From: Pseudomonas rhizophila
GTDB taxonomy: Bacteria > Pseudomonadota > Gammaproteobacteria > Pseudomonadales > Pseudomonadaceae
Length of the DNA stretch: 64,000 nt
Direction of reading: 5' to 3'
Assembly: GCF_003033885.1 (NCBI RefSeq)
Contig: NZ_CP024081.1
Span: forward strand, 4,528,388 to 4,592,387
Shown here one piece after another: positions 53,919 through 63,373 of the stretch. Under the pieces are notes generated by a model. That model was not told the DNA's origin. It made no database searches and was given only the letters and a program-made list of their open reading frames with translations. Numbering within the stretch: the first letter of the stretch is position 1; each line of letters begins with the position of its first letter. Position numbers and translations under genes: made by a program.

Positions 53919-54404
53919 ATGCTTTTTCGAATGCTGCCCTTGTTTCTGCTTGCCGCGATTGGCGTGGTGATCGCGGCTGAAATCAACTACCCGCTCGACG
54001 CGCCAGCTCCGGATGGGCGTCGCCCCGGCGGCACTCTATCCCAGAACATGCCCGCCCCGCCCATTACCGATGAAGAAAACAAAGACCTCAAACGCGAGCG
54101 TAATTACCCGGATCAGCCGCCGACCATTCCCCACACCATCCGTGGCTATCAGGTCGACGCGAACGGCAACAAGTGCCTGTCCTGTCACAGCCGTGCCAAC
54201 AGCGCACGGACCCAGGCAACGATGATCAGCATCACCCACTACATGGACCGCGATGGCCAAGCGCTGGCGGCCGTCTCACCACGTCGGTACTTCTGCAACC
54301 AGTGCCATGTACCGCAGGCGGACGTGAAGCCTTTGGTGGGAAACAATTTCGAGACAATCGACAAACTGCTGCAAGACAACGCCAACGCCACGAAGAAACC
54401 TTGA
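53919..54404 (+). CDS. napB: Diheme cytochrome NapB
   Basis: A 161-residue periplasmic electron-transfer subunit. Signal peptide MLFRMLPLFLLAAIGVVIAA; heme motifs CLSCH and CNQCH (about residues 87-91 and 127-131). The ATG at 53919 follows GAGGAGAA; an earlier frame extends into napA. It is the direct partner of NapA. Confidence 0.94.
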   Translation: MLFRMLPLFLLAAIGVVIAAEINYPLDAPAPDGRRPGGTLSQNMPAPPITDEENKDLKRERNYPDQPPTIPHTIRGYQVDANGNKCLSCHSRANSARTQATMISITHYMDRDGQALAAVSPRRYFCNQCHVPQADVKPLVGNNFETIDKLLQDNANATKKP

Positions 54405-54413
54405 GGAGGCAAC

Positions 54414-55010
54414 ATGAAAGCACTGTTCGCCTTGCTCAAGGACTACTGGGGCGTCCTGCGTCGTCCGAGCCTGTATTACAGCCTGGGTTTCCTGACGCTT
54501 GGGGGCTTTATCGCCGGTATCGTTTTCTGGGGCGGCTTCAACACTGCACTGGAGGCGACCAATACCGAGACGTTCTGCGTGTCCTGCCATGAAATGCGTG
54601 ACAACGTGTTTGTCGAGCTCAAGGACACGATCCACTACACCAACCGCTCCGGCGTACGCGCCAGTTGTCCGGACTGTCACGTGCCACACGAGTGGACCCA
54701 TAAGATCGCGCGCAAGATGCAGGCCTCCAAGGAGGTCTGGGGCAAGATTTTCGGTACCATCGACACCCGCGACAAATTCCTCGCCCTGCGACGTGAACTG
54801 GCCGAGCACGAATGGGCCCGACTCAAGGCCAACGACTCGCGAGAATGCCGCAATTGTCACAACTTCGAATTCATGGACTTCACCCGGCAAAGCAAGCGCG
54901 CCTCGAGCATGCACTCGACCTCACTGGCCAATGGCGAGGCAACCTGCATCGATTGCCACAAGGGCATCGCTCACAAGTTGCCTGATATGAGCGGCGTCAA
55001 AGGCTGGTGA
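54414..55010 (+). CDS. napC: Tetraheme quinol dehydrogenase NapC
   Basis: A 198-residue membrane-anchored NapC/NirT cytochrome. One N-terminal helix ([20 protein letters not shown]) precedes four hemes: CVSCH, CPDCH, CRNCH and CIDCH. It moves electrons from the quinol pool to NapB. The start follows GAGGAGGC, nine bases after napB. Confidence 0.95.
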   Translation: MKALFALLKDYWGVLRRPSLYYSLGFLTLGGFIAGIVFWGGFNTALEATNTETFCVSCHEMRDNVFVELKDTIHYTNRSGVRASCPDCHVPHEWTHKIARKMQASKEVWGKIFGTIDTRDKFLALRRELAEHEWARLKANDSRECRNCHNFEFMDFTRQSKRASSMHSTSLANGEATCIDCHKGIAHKLPDMSGVKGW

Positions 55011-55034
55011 GGAGGTTCGGGCCGCCCATGCGCA

Positions 55035-56390
55035 TCAACCTACCCAGCCGATGGCCGTTTTCGGGATGACCTCGGACTCATCGAGTTTGGAGGCAAACAT
55101 GCTCACCGCTTCGAGTGCGTCACTGGTACCGGTTCTGATCTGCAGAATAACCGATCCGGCCTGATCGGCCAGGGTTACGCCACGCAGGGCGCCCTCCTGG
55201 GTCACCGTCATGCTGGCGACGGCGTCACGGGTTTCAGACAGAATCAGGCCGATCATCTCGGCAATCTCGGCCGTCGAACGGCTGGTGCGCCCGGCCAGTT
55301 GCCGGACTTCATCGGCGACCACCGCAAACCCTCTCCCTTGATCGCCGGCCCGCGCCGCTTCGATGGCCGCGTTAAGGGCAAGCAGGTTGGTCTGGTCGGC
55401 GATGCCGCGAATGGTATTGACGATGGCCGTGATCTCTTCAGAACGCGCGCCCAACTGGCCGACCAATCGTGCAGAGGCCCCGATATTGTCAGCGATCTGG
55501 CGCATTTCCTTGGCCGTCTGCTGAATCACTTGCGAGCCCTGTTCAGCGACTTTCTCGGTCTCGGCAGAGATGTGGTAGGCACGGGAAGCGCCGCGCGAAT
55601 CCTCTTCGAATTTCTCGACTCGTTCGCTGATGTCACTGGCGAACTTGATGATTTTGCTCAGCTTGCCTTCGGCATCGTAGACCGGGTTGTAACTGGCCTC
55701 CAACCAGACAACCTTGCCGTGCTTGCCCAGACGTTTGAATTGACCACTGAAAAATTCACCGCTATTGAGGCGACGCCAGAAATCGCTGTATTCGGAGCTG
55801 CTCACCAGCTCCTGCTCGCAGAACAGCCGGTGGTGCTTGCCTTTGAGTTCCGCCAGCGAGTAATTCATGACACTGAGGAAGTTGTCGTTAGCGGTCAGGA
55901 TGTTGCCGTTCAGATCGAATTCGATCACCGCCATAGCGCGATCGAGTGCGGCCAGCTTGCCTTGGGTTTGCGCCTCGTTTGCTACCCGCGCGGTGACGTC
56001 GAGTGCATATTTGACCACTTTTACAACGCGGCCTTGTTCGTCCACTACCGGGTTATAGCTGGCCTCCAGCCAGACATTCCCACCCTTGCCATTGACTCGC
56101 TGAAAAGTGCCGGACACGAATTGACCGGACCGCAGGCGGTCCCAGAACTGACGATACTCGGCGCTGCTGACCAGCGCGGGCGTGCAGAAATCCCGATGAG
56201 ACATACCGGCCAGTTGATCTGCCCGATGCCCCATCGTATGCAAGAAATTCTCATTGGTGCGCAGTACCTTGCCATCTGGGCTGAACTCCACAACGGCCAT
56301 CGACCGCTCCAGAGCACCCACCAATCCTTTGTACGTTGCCAATTCGGCTGTCCTAGCCATCAATTCACTTTTCAGCGTTGAATTAAACAT
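55035..56390 (-). CDS. Soluble PAS-PAS methyl-accepting chemotaxis protein
   Basis: A 451-residue protein with two PAS domains (about 18-133 and 140-255) and a signalling domain with the hairpin tip [20 protein letters not shown]. No transmembrane helix is visible, so it works in the cytoplasm. PAS domains with LEASYNPV repeats are of the PAS_9/BdlA type; Pseudomonas BdlA (biofilm dispersion) has this same architecture. The start [20 protein letters not shown] is chosen over one eight residues earlier. It converges with napC. Confidence 0.9.
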   Translation of the reverse strand: MFNSTLKSELMARTAELATYKGLVGALERSMAVVEFSPDGKVLRTNENFLHTMGHRADQLAGMSHRDFCTPALVSSAEYRQFWDRLRSGQFVSGTFQRVNGKGGNVWLEASYNPVVDEQGRVVKVVKYALDVTARVANEAQTQGKLAALDRAMAVIEFDLNGNILTANDNFLSVMNYSLAELKGKHHRLFCEQELVSSSEYSDFWRRLNSGEFFSGQFKRLGKHGKVVWLEASYNPVYDAEGKLSKIIKFASDISERVEKFEEDSRGASRAYHISAETEKVAEQGSQVIQQTAKEMRQIADNIGASARLVGQLGARSEEITAIVNTIRGIADQTNLLALNAAIEAARAGDQGRGFAVVADEVRQLAGRTSRSTAEIAEMIGLILSETRDAVASMTVTQEGALRGVTLADQAGSVILQIRTGTSDALEAVSMFASKLDESEVIPKTAIGWVG

Positions 56391-56543
56391 GACGTACCCT
56401 CGGCGAACCCACAAATCGATCGGACCTTATTGAGGGTATCGGCGAGTTGGCTGAAGGCTAAATACGGCGTGAAAGATTATGTTTTGACGCCAGATAAACG
56501 GCAGAAAAACCGTTTTGACTTGTCTCCATCGGATCGTGGAAAT

Positions 56544-56584
56544 GGCCAGACCAGGCAAGCCGCATTGGCCTGCCTGGTCTGGCC
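56544..56584. terminator. Strong hairpin downstream of the MMPL transporter gene
   Basis: GGCCAGACCAGGCA (56544-56557) pairs perfectly over 14 bp with TGCCTGGTCTGGCC (56571-56584). It lies about 25 bp beyond the transporter stop and upstream of the chemoreceptor gene, so it separates the two same-strand units. Confidence 0.8.
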
Positions 56585-56608
56585 CTTCGGTTGCCAGCGG
56601 ACCGTCAG

Positions 56609-59044
56609 TCAGCCCTCCCCGACCGGCTGCAACACGCCGGCGGCCTCAGGCTTTTTTGCGAACAGCCTTTGTGGCAACAGGAAGTACGCCAGTGCAGGCA
56701 ACAGGATCAGCGCGCCGAGCATGTTCACCAGGAACATGAAGGCCAGCAGGATGCCCATGTCGGCCTGGAACTTGATCGGCGAGAAAGCCCAGGTCGCCAC
56801 GGCGATAGCCAGGGTGATGCCGGTCAGCAGAACCACCTTGCCGGTGAACAGTAGTGCGCGGTAGTAGGCCTCGGACAGCGAGGCGCCGGCGCGCATGTGG
56901 GTCAGGATCACGCTCAGCACGTAAAGCGCGTAATCGACGCCGATGCCCACCCCGAGGGCGATCACCGGCAAGGTCGCCACCTTCACGCCCATGCCCAGGC
57001 CCACCATCAGCGCCTCGCAGAGGATCGAGGTGAGCATCAGCGGCAGCACCGCGGCGAGCACCGCACGCCAGGAACGGAAGGTCACCCAGCAGAGCAGGAT
57101 CACGGCCCCGTAGACCCAGAACAGCATCTCGCGCATGGCCTTCTTCACCACAATGTTGGTGGCTGCCTCAATGCCGGCGCTCCCCGCAGCGAGCATGAAC
57201 TTCACGTCCGGCAGTTGCTGCTGGGCGATAAAGGCTTCGCTGGTCTGCACCACCCGCTCCAGAGTGTCAGCCTTGTGGTCGGCCAGGTAGACGTAAAGCG
57301 AGAGCAGCGAACAGCCCTGGTTGAACAGCTCACGCGGCGCACGGGTCTGTACCGCGCCGAGGGCCCCGTCATTGGGAATCAACTCGTACCATTTGAAGTT
57401 GCCCTCGTTATACCCGGCGGCGGCGATCTTGCTCAGGGCCGCCATGGAGTTGGTCGACTCGACGCCCGGCAATTGCTCCAGTTGCCAGGCCAAAGCATCC
57501 ACCGCCGCCAGGGTCGGATAGCGGGTGCACTGGTCTTCCGGGGTTTTGACCATGACCACGAAAATGTCCGAACTGGCCGCGTAGTTCTGCGTCATGAAAG
57601 CCGCATCGCGGTTGTAGCGCGAGTCTGGACGCAGCTCCGGAGCGCCTGGGTCCAGATCGCCGATTTTCAGGTGCAGGCTGACGGCGAAACCGCCGACCGC
57701 CAGCGCCAGGCCCACCAGGCAAGCGCCGTAAGCCCAGGAGCGCCGGGTGAACAGGTCGAGGAAACTCCAGAGCGGATGCTTGACGTTTGCTTTCAACTCA
57801 GCGGTTTCGGCCCGCAAGCTGCGCTCGGCCGCCTTGGCGCCGACACCGATATAGCTGAGCAGAATCGGCAGCAGGATCAGGTTGGTGAAGATCAGCACCG
57901 CCACTCCGATGCTGGCGGTAATCGCCAGGTCCTGGATCACGCGGATCTTGATCACCATCAGCACCGCGAACCCCACCGCATCACAAAGCAACGCGGTCAT
58001 GCCGGCGGCAAACAAGCGGCGGAAGGTATAACGCGCGGCGACCACCCGGTGCGTGCCACGACCGATGTCCTGCATGATGCCGTTCATCTTCTGCGCGCCG
58101 TGGCTCATGCCGATGGCGAACACCAGAAAAGGCACCAACGCCGAATAGGGATCCAGGTCGTAACCAAGGCTGGCGAGCAGCCCGACCTGCCAGAGCACCG
58201 CCACCAGGGAGCAGAGCACCACCAGCGCGGTGCTGCGGGCACAACGGGTGTACCAGTAGAGCACCACGACCGTCACGAGCACGGCAACCACGAAAAACAG
58301 CATGACCTGGACCAGTCCGGCAATCAGGTCGCCGATGATCTTGGTGAACCCAGTGATGTGGATCTGGATTCGATCGCTCTGGTATTTGTCGCGCAAAGCT
58401 TCCAGCTGCCGGGAAAATTCGCCGGCATCCAGCGCCTTGCCGGTCACAGGATTGATTTCCAGCAGCGGCACGAATATCACGCTGGACTGAAAGTTGCCCG
58501 CCACCAGTTGGCCGATCTCGCCGGAGCGGGCAACGTTGGTGCGCACCTGCTCCAGACTGGCGGCGGAACCGTCATAGGTGTCCGGGATCACCGTGCCGCC
58601 ATCAAGGCCCTCCTCTGTCACGGCCGTCCAGCGCGTGGTCGGCGTCCAGAGCGACTTCATATAAGGCTTGTCGACACCCGGCAGCAAATAGATCTCGTCG
58701 TTGAGCCTGGCGAGAACGTCGAGGTAATCCTTGTCGAAGATGTTGCCGTCCTTGACCGCCACGGCAATGCGCACTGAGTTACCCAGGCCGCTCAATTCGC
58801 TGCGTCGCTCAAGGAAATTGGCGACGTAAGGGTGCGACGTCGGAATGGTTTTTTCGAAACTGGCATTGAGACCGATCTTGCTGGCCTGGTAACCCAGCAC
58901 CAGGGTGGTCAGCAGGCAGAGCAGAATCACCCAGGGGCGATGATTGAAAATCGCCCGCTCGCCCATGTTTCCGGAACGCGGATCGAAATCCTCCAGACGG
59001 GCGATTACCACTTGCTGTTCGAGGGCGGGATTATGGTCGTTCAC
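56609..59044 (-). CDS. MMPL/RND-superfamily transporter
   Basis: About 811 residues, with 12 predicted helices in two halves, each with a large extracytoplasmic loop and an SSD-like helix pair: PYSALVPFLVFAIGMSHGAQ in the first half and ALGVGIGVDYALYVLSVILT in the second. It belongs to the group linked to lipids, sterols and hydrophobic metabolites rather than the HAE drug pumps. The GTG at 59044 has GGAG six bases upstream; an ATG eight codons earlier is the alternative. It is last of four same-strand genes of one envelope cluster. Confidence 0.88.
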   Translation of the reverse strand: MNDHNPALEQQVVIARLEDFDPRSGNMGERAIFNHRPWVILLCLLTTLVLGYQASKIGLNASFEKTIPTSHPYVANFLERRSELSGLGNSVRIAVAVKDGNIFDKDYLDVLARLNDEIYLLPGVDKPYMKSLWTPTTRWTAVTEEGLDGGTVIPDTYDGSAASLEQVRTNVARSGEIGQLVAGNFQSSVIFVPLLEINPVTGKALDAGEFSRQLEALRDKYQSDRIQIHITGFTKIIGDLIAGLVQVMLFFVVAVLVTVVVLYWYTRCARSTALVVLCSLVAVLWQVGLLASLGYDLDPYSALVPFLVFAIGMSHGAQKMNGIMQDIGRGTHRVVAARYTFRRLFAAGMTALLCDAVGFAVLMVIKIRVIQDLAITASIGVAVLIFTNLILLPILLSYIGVGAKAAERSLRAETAELKANVKHPLWSFLDLFTRRSWAYGACLVGLALAVGGFAVSLHLKIGDLDPGAPELRPDSRYNRDAAFMTQNYAASSDIFVVMVKTPEDQCTRYPTLAAVDALAWQLEQLPGVESTNSMAALSKIAAAGYNEGNFKWYELIPNDGALGAVQTRAPRELFNQGCSLLSLYVYLADHKADTLERVVQTSEAFIAQQQLPDVKFMLAAGSAGIEAATNIVVKKAMREMLFWVYGAVILLCWVTFRSWRAVLAAVLPLMLTSILCEALMVGLGMGVKVATLPVIALGVGIGVDYALYVLSVILTHMRAGASLSEAYYRALLFTGKVVLLTGITLAIAVATWAFSPIKFQADMGILLAFMFLVNMLGALILLPALAYFLLPQRLFAKKPEAAGVLQPVGEG

Positions 59045-59086
59045 ATCGGACTCCGAATACGGCCGCATAGGGCTCTGGCAAGTGTT

Positions 59087-60166
59087 TCAACGTTGCGCCG
59101 AGTAAAGGTCATGCTTGAGGCGGGTCACGCCACTGAGGCCGACACCAATCAAGCTGCCGTCCGGGGCGGCCACCAGCCCGGCGAGCGAGGTGCCGGTCGG
59201 TCCTTTCAAGTGCCGCAAGCTGCGGCCTCGATCGAGGCTGAGCAGCAGATCGCCGGCCTGGCTGGCCAGGATCAACGCGCCATCAGGCGAGCGAGTGCCG
59301 GCCGACAAGGCCACTTCCAGCCCCGTCTCGATCCGCCGCCAACTGACACCCTGGTCGCCCGACCAATAAGCATTGCCGCGCAGACCGAAGGCCAGCAACT
59401 CCCCGGCCGAACTGCCCTGCACACCGAAAAAACTGCCGTCATAGGGTGAATCGAGGGCCTCGAAGCGGCTCCCGTTGTCAGTTGAACGCAGCAGCAGACC
59501 GCGTTCGCCGACGATGAACAGCGCACTGCCCGCCGGGCGAATGCCGTACAGGTTGAGGCCCTCGGGGTTATCCACCTGCTGCATCCACGGCTGCCAACTG
59601 TCGCCACCGTCAGCGGTACGCAGAATCAGGCCATAGGCGCCGACCACATAGCCGTTGCGACGGTCGCTGAAATACAGGTCGAGAAACGGCTTGTCCGGGC
59701 CATCGGCGACCAGCCACTCGGCATCCTTGAGCCGCTTGGCGTCGTTGCCTTGTTGAGCCGAAACCAGCGCCAGGTGCGCCGCTGCGACACCATCGAGTTG
59801 CTTGACCCAGGTTTCGCCACCGTCGGTGCTGTGAAGAATCACGCCCAGATGACCGACAGCCCAGCCCCGTTCGGCATCCACGAACTGCACCGCCGTCAGG
59901 CTGACGCTGACCGGCACGCGGGCCTGGCGCCAACTCTGGCCCGAGTCATCAGAGAGCAGCACGATGCCGCGTTCGCCGACCGCCACCAGCCGATCGCCCG
60001 CCCGGGTTACCGCCAGCAGTACCGCACGGGGTGCCTTGGCACTTTGCAAGGCCGGCTGGTTGAGTAGTGCTATGCCCGGGCTGGCCGTCGCCCAGCCTGA
60101 CACTGATAACGCAGCCAGCAGCAAGGCCACCGGTAGCGCCCGCATGAGTGAAAAATTACCGATCAT
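59087..60166 (-). CDS. YCF48/BNR beta-propeller periplasmic protein
   Basis: A 359-residue exported protein with a signal peptide and repeated YCF48/BNR-like blades containing ...GWAVGHLGVILHSTDGGETW, GYVVGAYGLILRTADGGDSW and similar. YCF48-like propellers act as assembly factors for membrane complexes. Its start at 60166 follows GGAG. Co-clustering with MMPL, DUF1329 and DUF1302 genes is recurrent in Pseudomonas, hence a common function in handling a hydrophobic compound. Confidence 0.85.
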   Translation of the reverse strand: MIGNFSLMRALPVALLLAALSVSGWATASPGIALLNQPALQSAKAPRAVLLAVTRAGDRLVAVGERGIVLLSDDSGQSWRQARVPVSVSLTAVQFVDAERGWAVGHLGVILHSTDGGETWVKQLDGVAAAHLALVSAQQGNDAKRLKDAEWLVADGPDKPFLDLYFSDRRNGYVVGAYGLILRTADGGDSWQPWMQQVDNPEGLNLYGIRPAGSALFIVGERGLLLRSTDNGSRFEALDSPYDGSFFGVQGSSAGELLAFGLRGNAYWSGDQGVSWRRIETGLEVALSAGTRSPDGALILASQAGDLLLSLDRGRSLRHLKGPTGTSLAGLVAAPDGSLIGVGLSGVTRLKHDLYSAQR

Positions 60167-60252
60167 GTCCGCTCCAACCGCCGCATAAGAATTATCCAAC
60201 CGCTGATCGCACAACGCGCCGATGCCTGGGCTCCGGCGCCTTGCACAATCGC

Positions 60253-61614
60253 TTAGCGCATACTGTCGCTGGCCATGGCGTCAGGGGTGAAGAACGCGGA
60301 CGGCGGACGCGGATAGCTCTGGTACTGCACATCCAGGTCGTTGGCCGAGGAGTTCAGGAAGTAGGCGCCGGTCTCCAGGTTGTAGCTGCCCCACATCATC
60401 TGAGCGGTCAGCGCGGGCATTTCAGGCGCCAGCAACGTCAGCGAATAGTTATGCCGCCCCAACTTGCCTTGGGCGTCATAGCCGTCGAGCAGCAGCACTT
60501 GCCAGGAGTCCTCGTCCACGTAATAGGTGCGCTTGGGCACCACATGACGTTTGCCATCCTTGAGTGTCGCGCTCACGACCCACACCCGATGCTTCTCCCA
60601 CCGCACCAGATCCGGGTTGAGGAAGCCTGGCTTGAGCAACTCGTCGCTGCTCGCTGCTGCCGCGCGGTTGTTGTTGTAGGGCACCAGCAACTCTTTCTTG
60701 CCAACCAGCTTGAGGTCGTGGCGGTCGGTCGGACCGAAGATCATGAAGGCCTCGTCGAAGAAACCGACGCCCGAGGTGACGAAGTCCGGCGTATCGTAGG
60801 CAACGTTCGGCGCACGACGCACCCGGCGCTGGCCGACCAGGTACTGCCAGGCGGCACGTTTGCCGGGGTCCATGTCCCAGTGGGTCATCAGACCCTCGCC
60901 GGCCTTGGAGGACGGTTGCTCCGTGGCCAGTTTGCCAATCAGAAACTTGCCTGCGAAGGTTTCCAGGCTGCCGTCTTTGAAGTAGTAGGGTTGCTGGTAC
61001 CAGAAGCGCGCGCGGGTGGCCTGGATTTTCTTGCCGCCTGCGGTCATCAGCCAGGTATCAAAAGGCGAATAGAAGGTGTCTCCCCCCTGCCAGGACAGGC
61101 GGTAGTTCCACAGCACCTCGGCGCCGTTTTGCGGCAATGGAAATGGGATCCCGCCATAGGCGCCGCTGACCTTTTCGGTGGCCACCTCAAGGTTCGCGCG
61201 GGTAGCGTTTTTCAGGGTGTTGTCATACACCCACTGAGGCGCTGCGGCACTGCGCCGGGTGGGATAGACGTCCAGACGGTAAGCGGGATACTTCTGCAAC
61301 AGGGCTTTGGTGCCTTCGGCCAATTGGTCGGCGTACTGCGCCATGTTGGACGCGCTGACCGAGTACAGCGGCTTGTCGGCGGCGAACGGATCAGCGCGTT
61401 TATCGCCATTCTTGTAGCCGGCCGGTGCTGTGGTGTAGCCACCTGTCCATTCCGGAATGCTGCCGTCTTTGTTGCCGGCGCGCTCGGCGCCAAGGGGGGT
61501 GAGGTCCGAGTTCAGGCGTGCGGCCTGCTCCGGGGAAACGGCCGCGTGCACCAGGCCGGCACTGAGCAAGGCAATGGCCAAGGCCGAAATACGCAAGGAA
61601 AGGTTACTGTGCAT
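60253..61614 (-). CDS. DUF1329 outer-membrane lipoprotein-like/periplasmic protein
   Basis: A 453-residue exported protein (signal MHSNLSLRISALAIALLSAG, cleavage after VHA). It has DUF1329 features: LGAERAGNKDGSIPEWTGGY near the N terminus and YVDEDSWQVLLLDGYDAQGK in the C-terminal part. DUF1329 resembles LolB/MlaA-like lipid carriers only in general fold expectation; no direct activity is known. It follows the DUF1302 gene by 18 bp. Confidence 0.88.
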   Translation of the reverse strand: MHSNLSLRISALAIALLSAGLVHAAVSPEQAARLNSDLTPLGAERAGNKDGSIPEWTGGYTTAPAGYKNGDKRADPFAADKPLYSVSASNMAQYADQLAEGTKALLQKYPAYRLDVYPTRRSAAAPQWVYDNTLKNATRANLEVATEKVSGAYGGIPFPLPQNGAEVLWNYRLSWQGGDTFYSPFDTWLMTAGGKKIQATRARFWYQQPYYFKDGSLETFAGKFLIGKLATEQPSSKAGEGLMTHWDMDPGKRAAWQYLVGQRRVRRAPNVAYDTPDFVTSGVGFFDEAFMIFGPTDRHDLKLVGKKELLVPYNNNRAAAASSDELLKPGFLNPDLVRWEKHRVWVVSATLKDGKRHVVPKRTYYVDEDSWQVLLLDGYDAQGKLGRHNYSLTLLAPEMPALTAQMMWGSYNLETGAYFLNSSANDLDVQYQSYPRPPSAFFTPDAMASDSMR

Positions 61615-61632
61615 AACGAATGAAACCTCTTA

Positions 61633-63279
61633 TTAGAATGTGGTTTTCACGTACATGGAGACAAAGTCACGGTCGGCCAGCGATTGCCCGTAGCTGAAGT
61701 TGCCGTCCTCGCGCAGCCCCGCCTCTTTCTTGCCGAAGAAGTTCACGTAGTTGATGCCGAAGTCCCAGCGTTGCAGGTAAGTGGCTTTGACACCGACACT
61801 CCAGTCGCCTGCGTGGGTATTGCCGAACCCGGCCTTGCTGACCGCTGAGGAGCGCCCATCGAGGACCACGCCAAAACCCATCGGTACGCTCAGGTCGAGA
61901 CCATCGGCCACCTGGAAATAAGCCGGTTCGGCCAGCACGCGCAGCGCCGTGGCGTCCCGGGTGGTGTTGGCGTCCAATGCCGCGCGGTTGTCGGTGACGC
62001 TGAGGGTGCGGTTCCAGGCCAGTTCGGCGAGCACCGAACCCCCATCCCACAGCGGGCCGGGCGACAGCAGATAGATGGTCGAGAGGTTGACGTGGGCGGT
62101 CTTGCCCTTGGCGTAGAGCGCATCGCCGTTGTTGTCCGCCGCCATGGCAGGTGTCACCACCTGCAGGTTACTCACCAGCGGTGCGTCCCAGCGCACCGAG
62201 GTTTCGCCGGCGAAATTGAACGGGCCATAAGCCGTGGAGAAGCTGGCGCCGAGGGTTTTGATGTCTTCGGCGTAAACCTGGCGATAGGACCCCAGGATCG
62301 GCAGCCCGGTGGCCGCGGCCGCTGCACCGTCCAGATAGGCATAGAGCGCGCTCGGCGCCTTGTCGTGATACTTGGCAGCGTAGAAGCCCAGTTCCAGTTC
62401 GGTGCCTTCGGGCTTGTAGCGCAGTTGCATGCCGCCTTGGCCGGAGTTCCTGGCCTCGATATCGGAGGCATGCACGGTGGTGTTGCCAAACACCTGGGTC
62501 CAGTCGCCGGAACCTTCGCCGATACCATCGTTGTCACTCAGGTAGCTGCCCGCCCCCGGCAGGTTAGAACGCTCCCATTCGAACTGATAGTAGGCACCCA
62601 CAGACAACTGCGGGTTGATCTGCAACTGCCCGGACACCTGATTGACCGGACGCAGGATTTCCTTGAACTGGGTGCCGGGTACGCTGAGCAGCTTGACGAT
62701 ATCGCTCGGCCCCTGGGCATTGGCAATGCCGTTGCCCCCGTAGAACAGGCTTTCGCCATAAATCAGGCTATGCCGGCCCAGCCGCACGGTGCCCTGGCTC
62801 GACTCGCCGACATCACCCCGCACAAACACGAAGGCATCAAGCAATTCGGCGTCGCGCCCGTGCAGTTCGCGGGTATCGTCGAGAAAGTGCCGTTGCTCGC
62901 TGCTGTCGGTGTTCTTGTTGTAGATATCGTCGTACCAGGCCGCGCCGCTGAGGCGCAGGCCATAGTTTTCCCGGCTCAGGTCCATCTCACTGAACAGGTC
63001 CAGGCGGTTGGAGACCAGGCCGCTGCTGAAATTCTTGTCGCCCTGACTCTGGATCGAGGGGTACAGGCCCCCCGCCGTCGGCGCGTTGACCAGATTGTCG
63101 TCGGCCCCTTGCAGACGCCACGCCTGGCTGTATTTGAGGGTGTTATCCCAGCGCAGGCGCCATTGACTGTCGCCCAAGTCTATTTGCGCAGCCTGGGGCT
63201 GGGAGGCCCAGCCGGCCAGGCAGACCGAGAGTGCCAGGGCTGAACGCTTGAAGCCTGGATAGCATCGAGAGTTGTGCAT
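61633..63279 (-). CDS. DUF1302 outer-membrane beta-barrel protein
   Basis: A 548-residue exported protein with a signal peptide (ALSVCLAGWASQPQAA) and the DUF1302 start DLGDSQWRLRWDNTLKYSQA. The alternating hydrophobic pattern and C-terminal ...FVSMYVKTTF aromatic end fit an outer-membrane barrel. The start at 63279 follows GAGGAAC. It heads the DUF1302-DUF1329-YCF48-MMPL set and may form its outer-membrane channel. Confidence 0.87.
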   Translation of the reverse strand: MHNSRCYPGFKRSALALSVCLAGWASQPQAAQIDLGDSQWRLRWDNTLKYSQAWRLQGADDNLVNAPTAGGLYPSIQSQGDKNFSSGLVSNRLDLFSEMDLSRENYGLRLSGAAWYDDIYNKNTDSSEQRHFLDDTRELHGRDAELLDAFVFVRGDVGESSQGTVRLGRHSLIYGESLFYGGNGIANAQGPSDIVKLLSVPGTQFKEILRPVNQVSGQLQINPQLSVGAYYQFEWERSNLPGAGSYLSDNDGIGEGSGDWTQVFGNTTVHASDIEARNSGQGGMQLRYKPEGTELELGFYAAKYHDKAPSALYAYLDGAAAAATGLPILGSYRQVYAEDIKTLGASFSTAYGPFNFAGETSVRWDAPLVSNLQVVTPAMAADNNGDALYAKGKTAHVNLSTIYLLSPGPLWDGGSVLAELAWNRTLSVTDNRAALDANTTRDATALRVLAEPAYFQVADGLDLSVPMGFGVVLDGRSSAVSKAGFGNTHAGDWSVGVKATYLQRWDFGINYVNFFGKKEAGLREDGNFSYGQSLADRDFVSMYVKTTF

Positions 63280-63373
63280 GGTGTTCCTCATTGTTCTTGT
63301 TGTTGGAAGCATGTTTTTTGAACTGGCCGTTCGCTCGTAGTCGGCCGGTGGTCACTCGCCCAGGGCTCCTCGT

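Noticed and set aside
56897..58777. Long plus-strand open frame of 626 codons
   Set aside because: It is antisense to the MMPL transporter and has the His/Gln-rich composition of a high-GC shadow frame.
62092..63243. Plus-strand open frame of 383 codons
   Set aside because: It is antisense to the DUF1302 barrel gene, which has a signal peptide, ribosome site and family motifs.
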